In this document: piece after piece, positions 1-5,075 of the stretch
How the letters are laid out: the number at the start of each line of letters is the position of its first letter
How positions within the stretch are numbered: position 1 is the first letter of the stretch
NCBI GenBank assembly: GCA_007119835.1
Contig: SKOX01000179.1
Location: forward strand, 1-5,075
DNA length: 5,075 nt
Reading direction: 5' to 3'
DNA from: Paracoccaceae bacterium
Lineage (GTDB): Bacteria; Pseudomonadota; Alphaproteobacteria; Rhodobacterales; Rhodobacteraceae
Notes under the pieces: model-generated
Told to the model about the DNA's origin: nothing
The model's database searches: none
What the model saw: only the letters and a program-made list of their open reading frames with translations
Made by a program: the position numbers and the translations under genes

Positions 1-732
1 CCGCGCCGCGCCCTCGGGCAGCCGGTCGAGCAGCCCCTCGTCCGGCTCCTCGATGCGCCCGTCCCCGGCGAGGTCTTCCGCCACCCGGTCGAGATCGTCG
101 CTCGGCTCGAGCGGCGGCACCCCCTCCGCCTCCCGCGCGGCGTTGATCGCCTCGAGCGCGTGCCCCCGCAGCGCGTCGGGCGGCAGTTCCTCCGGCTCCT
201 CGTCCGGCGTGAGGCCCCGCGGGCGGCCGGGGCCGGCGAAGGTCTGCACGCCGTAGACGCGGGCGTCGTCCGCCCGCATCGCGAAGCCGAAGGCCGAAAG
301 GCCCGGATCGAGGATCGCCTCCCGGTGCTCCGGGCTTTCCATCCAGCCCTCGTGGAAGGCTTCGACGCGCTCGATCCCCGGCGGCGTCGGGCAGCCCTCG
401 CAGAAGGCGAGGTTCTCGGACACCAGCTTGGCTTCGCTGCCGCCTTCGGCGAGGTAGCGGTCCCGCACCGTCTCCCCCTCCGGCGAGACGTGGCTGTAGT
501 AGTCCCGCTCCAGCATGTCCTCGGCATGCGCCTCGGCCGCGGCGACGAGGCGCTCGTCGATCTCGAGCGGCTCGAGTCCCTCGGCGGCGCGGGCCTCGTT
601 GGCGAGCTCCAGCGAGCGCTGCACCCACTCGGGCTCCGCCGCGACGGCCTGCGGCCAGAGCAGCAGTGCCAGGAGCCCACCGCAGACGGACACCCTCATT
701 CCCGAAATCCGCTGCGCTTCGCTTCCGGTCAT
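1..732 (-). CDS. Secreted CAP/SCP-domain protein, 3' end beyond the window
   Basis: The frame is open for 244 codons from ATG at 732 to the window edge. Residues 12-32 form a Sec-type signal peptide (basic R13, hydrophobic 16-26, AVAA cleavage region before E33) with no lipobox, so export to the periplasm or outside is expected. Residues 40-165 match the bacterial CAP/SCP domain (PF00188 type): AEAHAEDM with H69, YYSHVSPEG with H81, SENLAF with E106, SPEHREAIL with H136, and YGVQTF at 160-165. The first-domain cavity histidine and glutamate positions therefore look intact. C111 and C114 form an extra CxxC. After an acidic, proline-rich linker (175-186), residues 193-222 repeat the start of the domain, suggesting a second CAP module that is cut by the edge. 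GGAGG six bases upstream supports ATG 732; the in-frame ATG at 699 gives a tidier signal peptide but has no Shine-Dalgarno sequence. The gene is divergent from the HhH-GPD gene. The biochemical role of bacterial CAP proteins is mostly unknown, and none is assigned here. Confidence 0.9.
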   Translation of the reverse strand, partial: MTGSEAQRISGMRVSVCGGLLALLLWPQAVAAEPEWVQRSLELANEARAAEGLEPLEIDERLVAAAEAHAEDMLERDYYSHVSPEGETVRDRYLAEGGSEAKLVSENLAFCEGCPTPPGIERVEAFHEGWMESPEHREAILDPGLSAFGFAMRADDARVYGVQTFAGPGRPRGLTPDEEPEELPPDALRGHALEAINAAREAEGVPPLEPSDDLDRVAEDLAGDGRIEEPDEGLLDRLPEGAAR

Positions 733-867
733 GCCGCCCCTCCCTGCCCGACATCTCGGGAACCCGCACGTCCACCGCCTCGTTCCACGGCAAGCCCCGC
801 GCTCGAGAAACCGCCACCGGCTCCGCCGCGCGCAGTGCGGACGCGACGGCTCCACGGGAGGAAGGCA

Positions 868-1512
868 ATGGGCAAGACGCAGAAGCAGGTCATCGAGGCG
901 GTCCTCGACCGGCACGGCCGGACCTACTGCGCCGAGATCGGCATCGACATCGAGCGAAACACACCCGCGCCGCTGTTCCAGCTTCTCGTCGCGAGCCTGC
1001 TGTTCTCGGCTAGGATCTCGGCGGAGCAGGCGGTGGAGGCGACGCGCGCGCTGATCGCGGCCGGTTACTCGACGCCCGACAAGATGGCCGCCGCCTCGTG
1101 GCAGGACCGCGTCGACGTGCTCACCGCCCATGGCTACAAGCGCTACGACGAGAGCGGCTCGCGGATGCTCGGCGATACCGCCGAGATGCTGATGGCCGAC
1201 TATCGCGGCGACCTGCGCGCGCTCCGCGAGGCCGCAGGCCACGACCCGGAGGAGGAGCGGCGGCGCCTCAAGGCCTTCAAGGGGATCGGCGACGTCGGCG
1301 CCGATATCTTCTTCCGCGAGGTGCAGGCGGTCTGGGACGAGATCCAGCCCTTCGCCGACCGGAGGGCGCTCGCGGCGGCGGAGCGGCTCGGTCTGCCCGC
1401 CGATCCCGAGCGGCTGCTCGACCTGGCCGGCCGTTCCGACTTCGTCCGCCTGGTGGCGGCACTCGTCCGGACGGAGCTCGCCGGCGATCACGATGCGATA
1501 ACGGGCGGCTAG
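868..1512 (+). CDS. HhH-GPD family base-excision-repair-like protein (annotated 'endonuclease' in relatives)
   Basis: This is a 214-residue soluble, probably cytoplasmic protein. It resembles a short endonuclease III-related family that I recall from rhizobia and other alphaproteobacteria. The N-terminal half (about 33-120) is helical and includes PLFQLLVASLLFSARIS, the equivalent of the glycosylase core helices. The helix-hairpin-helix is at 134-149 (LKAFKGIGDVGADIFF) and is followed by PFADRRAL, where D164 aligns with the catalytic aspartate of EndoIII (D138 in E. coli). The lysine used by EndoIII for beta-lyase chemistry is replaced by V143, and there is no C-terminal four-cysteine [4Fe-4S] loop. 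It may therefore be a monofunctional glycosylase, a DNA-binding protein without lyase activity, or have another substrate. ATG 868 is chosen because GGAGG sits six bases upstream. The frame stays open further upstream, but that stretch is antisense to the CAP gene. It is a single gene, convergent with the cytochrome operon. Confidence 0.85.
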   Translation: MGKTQKQVIEAVLDRHGRTYCAEIGIDIERNTPAPLFQLLVASLLFSARISAEQAVEATRALIAAGYSTPDKMAAASWQDRVDVLTAHGYKRYDESGSRMLGDTAEMLMADYRGDLRALREAAGHDPEEERRRLKAFKGIGDVGADIFFREVQAVWDEIQPFADRRALAAAERLGLPADPERLLDLAGRSDFVRLVAALVRTELAGDHDAITGG

Positions 1513-1801
1513 GGCTCGTCCGACGGGCAGAGATGTCGACGGTCACGCGGTTCCGCGCGGTGCGAGGCCGGTGCGGATCCATGCTTCATCACGGTCGGGC
1601 TCCGTCCGGACGGCGGCGGCCGCAGCGGCGGCATGTCGCCGTGATGATGGGCGTCAAGTGCCGGCAGCATTCGTCGTGCCAGCCCTCGAGCCGCAGCAAC
1701 CCGGGGTCATCGACGGACCGGGACACGATCTGGGTCCTCGCCGTCCGGCGCGCGCGCGGACCGTTCGGCGCGAGACGGCCGCGGTTCCTCCGGGCGCCGG
1801 G
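1513..1801. other. Gap between convergent gene ends
   Basis: This 289-bp stretch separates the plus-strand HhH-GPD stop from the minus-strand cytochrome stop. The open frames in it have no Shine-Dalgarno sequence and look like continuations of antisense frames, so I call no gene. It contains the palindromic structure at 1586-1647 and a weaker 5-bp stem (GTCCG 1743-1747 with CGGAC 1757-1761, around an alternating GC run). Neither is followed by a T-run, so a classical intrinsic terminator cannot be claimed. Confidence 0.6.
1586..1647. repeat. 62-bp nested inverted repeat between convergent genes
   Basis: The outer arms TCATCACGG (1586-1594) and CCGTGATGA (1639-1647) are perfect 9-bp complements 44 bases apart. 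Inside them lie a perfect 12-bp palindrome CCGTCCGGACGG (1602-1613) and a GCCGC-A-GCGGC dyad (1619-1629). The location between two convergent stops fits a bidirectional transcription end or a REP-like palindromic unit. Only the symmetry is directly visible; the function is inferred, and GC-rich sequence makes chance dyads common. Confidence 0.4.
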
Positions 1802-2122
1802 TCACTCGCCTTCGGCAAGCGTGCGCTCGATGTGCTCGATGACCAGGGCGCGCTCCTCCTCGGGCGGCGGATAGTGGCGCTGGAGGAGACGGTCGAGCCA
1901 GGCGCGCCGTTCCTCGGGATCGGGCTCGATCGATGCCCAGTAGGGGAACTCGCGCGGGCCGTGGCACTGGGCGCAGTGGGCTTCGAAGGCCGCGCTGGCC
2001 GCGGCGGGATCGGCGGCCGCGATGGTCTCCGGCGCCGGGCGGGTGGCCGCGAACACGACCGCGCCGGCGGCGAAGAGGGCGGTGAGCGCCCAGGTCAGGC
2101 GGGCAATCTGGACGTGGCGCAT
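1802..2122 (-). CDS. Small monohaem c-type cytochrome, N-terminally anchored or exported
   Basis: This is a 106-residue protein. After a basic start (R2, H3, R8), residues 9-26 are a hydrophobic segment that acts as a signal peptide or an uncleaved anchor, placing the rest in the periplasm, as covalent haem attachment requires. An Ala/Pro linker (27-45) leads to CAQCH at 50-54, the CxxCH haem c motif, with H54 as proximal ligand. There is no methionine after the motif, so the usual His/Met coordination is unlikely; H83 (in RHYPPP) and H97 are candidate distal ligands. The tail 70-104 is predicted helical and charged (EERRAWLDRLL, EEERALVIEHIERTL). It follows the ferric-reductase-like gene by 10 bp, and its Shine-Dalgarno AGGGGG overlaps that gene's TAG stop with six bases before ATG 2122. 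Co-transcription and coupling are therefore likely. The inferred role is to take electrons from, or give them to, the haem b protein at the outer membrane face. The specific family is not recognised. Confidence 0.85.
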   Translation of the reverse strand: MRHVQIARLTWALTALFAAGAVVFAATRPAPETIAAADPAAASAAFEAHCAQCHGPREFPYWASIEPDPEERRAWLDRLLQRHYPPPEEERALVIEHIERTLAEGE

Positions 2123-2132
2123 GGCAGGCCCC

Positions 2133-3503
2133 CTATTCGTAGGTGAAGCGTTCGGAGACGATCCGGCCGGCCGGGATGCCGAGTTCGACAAGGCCGCGCT
2201 CGACCGCGTTCATCATCGGGACCGGGCCGCAGACGAGGTAGAGCGCGTCCTGGTCGCGCTCGGGCAGGCAGGCCGCGAGCACCTCCGGCGTGAGGTCGCC
2301 GGTGGGGCCCGGCCAGCCGGGCGGCGGCTCTGAAAGGACGAGGTTGAGGCGCATCTCGAGCCGGCCTGCGAGGGCATCCAGCTCGTCGCGGCCGATGATC
2401 TGGCTCTCGACCCGGTTGCCGTAGATCACGTCGACCGGATGCGGCCAGCGGTCGTGGGCGAGCTGCCGCAGAATGCCGAGGAGCGGCGCGAAGCCGACGC
2501 CGCCGCCGATCAGCACCAGCCTGCAGGCGGGACGGCCGGCCGGGGTGAAGGCGCCGTGCGGGCCGTCGAGGTAGGCGCGCGTGCCGACGGGCACCTCGCC
2601 CACGCGGTTGGTGAAGTCGCCGGCCTCCTTGATGGTGAACTCGATGCGCGGCCGCTCGGCGGGGGCCGACGAGATCGAGAACGGGTGCTCGGTCAGGCTG
2701 AAGGGCGAGTGGCCGAGATTCGCCCAGGCGAACTGACCGGCGGCGAAGTTGGGCGTCCGGCCGCTCTCGGGCTCGAGCGCGACGCGCCACATCCGGTCGG
2801 CCGCCGGCGCGTTCGCCGTGACGCGGTATGCGTCGCGCCGCTGCAGGAGCGGCTTCACGAGGTAGACGTGGACGAGCGAGGCCAGGGCGACGGCGGTCAG
2901 GCCTGCCCAGAAGGTGGCGAGGGCGGGATCGGCGGCGTAGGTGCCGACGCTCAGCGCGTGGTGCACGCTCAGGCCGGCGATGGCGGCGGCGCCGAGGCCG
3001 TGGCTGAGGCGCCAGAGCTCGTAGCGCAGCGGCAGCCGGTCCTTCCAGACGCCCGTGAGCACGAGGATCACGAGGAGCCACCAGGCGATGACGCCGGTCC
3101 TGAGGCCCGGAGACGCGAACATGCCCCGGAGCCGCGCGAAACCCGCGGCGGGATCGGCGACAAGCGTCGGGAGCGCGTAGAGGAAGGGGTGCAGGAGGAC
3201 GAAGGCGAGCAGGCTCCAGGCGGCCAGCTGGTGGAAGCGCATGGTGAGGTCGATGCCGACCTTGCCCGACAACGACCGGAAGCGCCCCGAGAGCAGGAAC
3301 TGCGCCAGCGTCATCGCGAAGGCGACCATGACGAGGCCGGAGGAGAGCTCGTGCCAGAAGCCGCGCGCCGGCTCGTCCCGCAGCGCGGCGAGGGCGAGCG
3401 GCGCGAGGCCGACGGCGACGTAGAGCGCGACGAGCGCCCAGGGCGGCAGGCCGGCGGGCGGCGGACCGGGGAAATGCGAAGGCTTCGGCGTCTTCGTCGT
3501 CAC
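2133..3503 (-). CDS. Ferric reductase / NADPH oxidase-like transmembrane flavohaem protein
   Basis: This 456-residue inner-membrane protein should carry electrons from cytoplasmic NAD(P)H through FAD and two b haems across the membrane. Six membrane segments are visible at about 22-41, 53-72, 93-115, 134-153, 168-186 and 195-216. Haem-ligand pairs are H91/H105 (14 apart) and H168/H182 (14 apart; H181 is an alternative), the spacing of the FRE/NOX superfamily (PF01794 type). The FAD domain (about 225-320) has HPFSISSA at 273-280 and the DGPHGAF turn at 313-319. The nucleotide domain (about 328-440) has GGGVGFAPLLGIL at 333-345 and CGPVPMM at 425-431, and the protein ends SERFTYE. All expected motifs are intact. 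The start is GTG at 3503, with AGGA nine bases upstream; the next in-frame Met (59) would delete the first membrane helix. The GTG overlaps the TGA of a possible upstream ORF, and the cytochrome gene follows 10 bp downstream. The acceptor could be ferric chelate, oxygen, or more likely the neighbouring cytochrome; the sequence does not decide between them. Confidence 0.93.
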   Translation of the reverse strand: MTTKTPKPSHFPGPPPAGLPPWALVALYVAVGLAPLALAALRDEPARGFWHELSSGLVMVAFAMTLAQFLLSGRFRSLSGKVGIDLTMRFHQLAAWSLLAFVLLHPFLYALPTLVADPAAGFARLRGMFASPGLRTGVIAWWLLVILVLTGVWKDRLPLRYELWRLSHGLGAAAIAGLSVHHALSVGTYAADPALATFWAGLTAVALASLVHVYLVKPLLQRRDAYRVTANAPAADRMWRVALEPESGRTPNFAAGQFAWANLGHSPFSLTEHPFSISSAPAERPRIEFTIKEAGDFTNRVGEVPVGTRAYLDGPHGAFTPAGRPACRLVLIGGGVGFAPLLGILRQLAHDRWPHPVDVIYGNRVESQIIGRDELDALAGRLEMRLNLVLSEPPPGWPGPTGDLTPEVLAACLPERDQDALYLVCGPVPMMNAVERGLVELGIPAGRIVSERFTYE

Positions 3504-3769
3504 GTGGCGGTGTCCTGCACTGCGGGAGCGGCTCGCCGGAATGGCATGACGCTGCCGGTCCGAAAGCCGAGCCGACGGACCCTGTGCGGCATCGGGCTGG
3601 CCTCGGCAAGATCGGCGTGAAGCGGCCGATCGCGATTGCGTTGCCGGCGGATGGCCCCGCTGACAAGGATCTCGAGGCCGGCGCCCGGGTCGCCGGGCGC
3701 GTCCGCCGCCATTCGGCGCCGGTCGAGTGGCATACCGTATGGGTCGGGCCGGCCTTGCCGGTCGCTCAT
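3500..3769 (-). CDS. Possible 89-residue protein translationally coupled to the reductase
   Basis: This is an uncertain gene that I do not recognise. In its favour: ATG 3769 has GGAG nine bases upstream; its TGA (3502-3500) overlaps the reductase GTG (3503-3501) as GTGA, a typical coupling junction; it starts 85 bp downstream of the centre of an FNR-like box, leaving room for a short leader; and G+C at codon positions 1/2/3 is about 79/60/80 percent, a coding-like dip at position 2. Against it: third-position G+C is lower than in the neighbouring genes; the composition is rich in Arg, Pro and Ala (SDRQGRPDPYGMPLDRRRM near the start), with no membrane segment or known motif; and the antisense frame shares the same position-2 dip. 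If not coding, the stretch is the leader of the reductase mRNA. Confidence 0.3.
   Translation of the reverse strand: MSDRQGRPDPYGMPLDRRRMAADAPGDPGAGLEILVSGAIRRQRNRDRPLHADLAEASPMPHRVRRLGFRTGSVMPFRRAAPAVQDTAT
3681..3700. repeat. Perfect 8-bp GC hairpin with 4-base loop upstream of the reductase
   Basis: GCGCCCGG (3681-3688) and CCGGGCGC (3693-3700) are exact complements around GTCG (CGAC on the minus strand). A minus-strand transcript starting near the FNR-like box would carry this very stable hairpin about 180 bases before the reductase start. There is no T-run on either side, so a simple terminator is unlikely; RNA stability or attenuation is possible. It lies inside the possible 89-codon ORF. 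Confidence 0.4.
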
Positions 3770-3789
3770 GGGCCGTCGCTCCCTGACGC

Positions 3790-3808
3790 GGCCGGCTGGC
3801 GCCCGGCC
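3790..3808. repeat. 6-bp GC stem near the expected operon transcription start
   Basis: GGCCGG (3790-3795) pairs exactly with CCGGCC (3803-3808) across a seven-base loop. It sits between the FNR-like box and the ATG at 3769, close to where an FNR-type promoter would start transcription. It may be a leader hairpin or only a consequence of high GC. Confidence 0.25.
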
Positions 3809-3847
3809 CTTGGACCTCCCAGCGTGCGGCTGGCGCCGCGCGCGGCC

Positions 3848-3861
3848 ATGATCCATATCAA
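3848..3861. promoter_or_regulatory. FNR/CRP-family binding site upstream of the redox operon
   Basis: On the minus strand the sequence is TTGAT-ATGG-ATCAT, matching 9 of 10 fixed positions of the FNR consensus TTGAT-N4-ATCAA (the last A is T). It lies in the most AT-rich part of an otherwise very GC-rich gap, where a chance match is unlikely. Alphaproteobacterial FnrL and related regulators bind such boxes and often activate from about -41.5, which would put a minus-strand start near 3813, upstream of the possible ORF at 3769 and of the reductase. No convincing -10 element is visible at the matching spacing, so repression or another position is possible. The site is 256 bp from the ligA start and is unlikely to serve it. 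Confidence 0.55.
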
Positions 3862-3971
3862 GGGCCCGCCTAGCATGCACAATCCAAGCGCATTCCGGAC
3901 AAAGTAGCCACGCAAGAACGACCCGCCGCAGACATTTCCTGCCGTTGCGGAGGCGTGGGTGCTCCCGACGT

Positions 3972-4000
3972 TTGCCGGACGACAGGCGAGGCCGTATGGC
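3972..4000 (+). promoter_or_regulatory. Weak candidate sigma70-type promoter for ligA
   Basis: TTGCCG (3972-3977) and TATGGC (3995-4000) are separated by 17 bases, the optimal spacing, and would start transcription about 100 bases before the ligA ATG. The -10 hexamer matches consensus at only three positions. This is a best guess among poor candidates in GC-rich sequence. Confidence 0.2.
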
Positions 4001-4080
4001 GGTCGCGGCGGGGCCTGCCGCGGCAAGGGCGCGACCGGTCCCGCGGCGGAGGACTGGACGCACGGCGGCCTGCACGGTAA

Positions 4081-5075
<995 letters not shown>

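Noticed and set aside
160..867. Long N-terminal extension of the HhH-GPD frame
   Set aside because: It is open only because of high GC, runs antisense to the well-supported CAP gene, and the homologous protein begins at 868 after a strong GGAGG.
1743..1761. GTCCG/CGGAC stem around an alternating GC run, as a terminator
   Set aside because: The stem is only 5 bp, the next pair is a mismatch, and no T-run follows on either strand.
1571..2146. 191-codon plus-strand frame
   Set aside because: It is antisense to the cytochrome gene, has no convincing ribosome site, and its protein resembles no family.
2439..3620. 393-codon plus-strand frame
   Set aside because: It is antisense to the reductase, whose motifs are all intact; the composition (Glu, Gly, Arg, Ala repeats) is typical of a reverse-strand shadow.
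2095..3666. 523-codon minus-strand frame overlapping the reductase
   Set aside because: It is a shifted frame of the reductase gene with Arg/Ala/Pro-rich low-complexity translation and no motifs.
3584..3907. 107-codon plus-strand frame in the divergent gap
   Set aside because: It starts at a GTG without a Shine-Dalgarno sequence, is antisense to the possible 89-codon ORF, and shares its position-2 composition as a mirror would.
3870..3935. 21-codon minus-strand ORF with AGGA just before its ATG
   Set aside because: The AGGA is only one base from the ATG, the peptide has no recognisable features, and it lies upstream of the FNR-like box, so it is probably chance.

Overview
The window is very GC-rich, with strong G/C preference at third codon positions. 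It reads as a piece of alphaproteobacterial chromosome, most likely Rhodobacterales. The LigA sequence, the short HhH-GPD protein type and an FNR-like box of the alphaproteobacterial kind all fit, but the lineage is an inference from remembered family resemblance, not from a search. I see no mobile element, tRNA, rRNA or CRISPR array. Two of the five well-supported genes run off the window edges.

Layout. Positions 1-732 (minus, 3' end outside the window) encode a secreted CAP/SCP-domain protein with what looks like the start of a second, degenerate CAP repeat. A 135-bp divergent gap follows. Positions 868-1512 (plus) encode a 214-residue HhH-GPD base-excision-repair-like protein that lacks the endonuclease III lysine and the iron-sulfur cluster. 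Positions 1513-1801 separate convergent gene ends and hold a palindromic structure. On the minus strand, a 456-residue ferric-reductase/NADPH-oxidase-like flavohaem protein (3503-2133) is followed after 10 bp by a 106-residue membrane-anchored or exported monohaem c-type cytochrome (2122-1802). A 607-bp gap (3504-4110) separates this operon from the divergent ligA (4111 to window end, plus), an NAD-dependent DNA ligase with catalytic KIDG.

The most interesting part is the minus-strand redox operon. Its transmembrane protein has the four haem-ligating histidines, FAD motif and nucleotide motifs expected of an enzyme that moves electrons from cytoplasmic NAD(P)H through two b haems. The adjacent cytochrome has CxxCH but no methionine after it, so it could be a low-potential or bis-His electron partner on the periplasmic side. 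Upstream is a 9/10 match to the FNR/CRP-family box TTGAT-N4-ATCAA, and between this box and the reductase lies a possible 89-codon gene whose stop overlaps the reductase GTG start (GTGA). Together these suggest an oxygen- or redox-regulated trans-membrane electron transfer module. Its electron acceptor cannot be read from the sequence.

The CAP protein, the HhH-GPD protein and ligA appear to be independent transcription units. The last two both relate to DNA repair but are not co-transcribed in this window.
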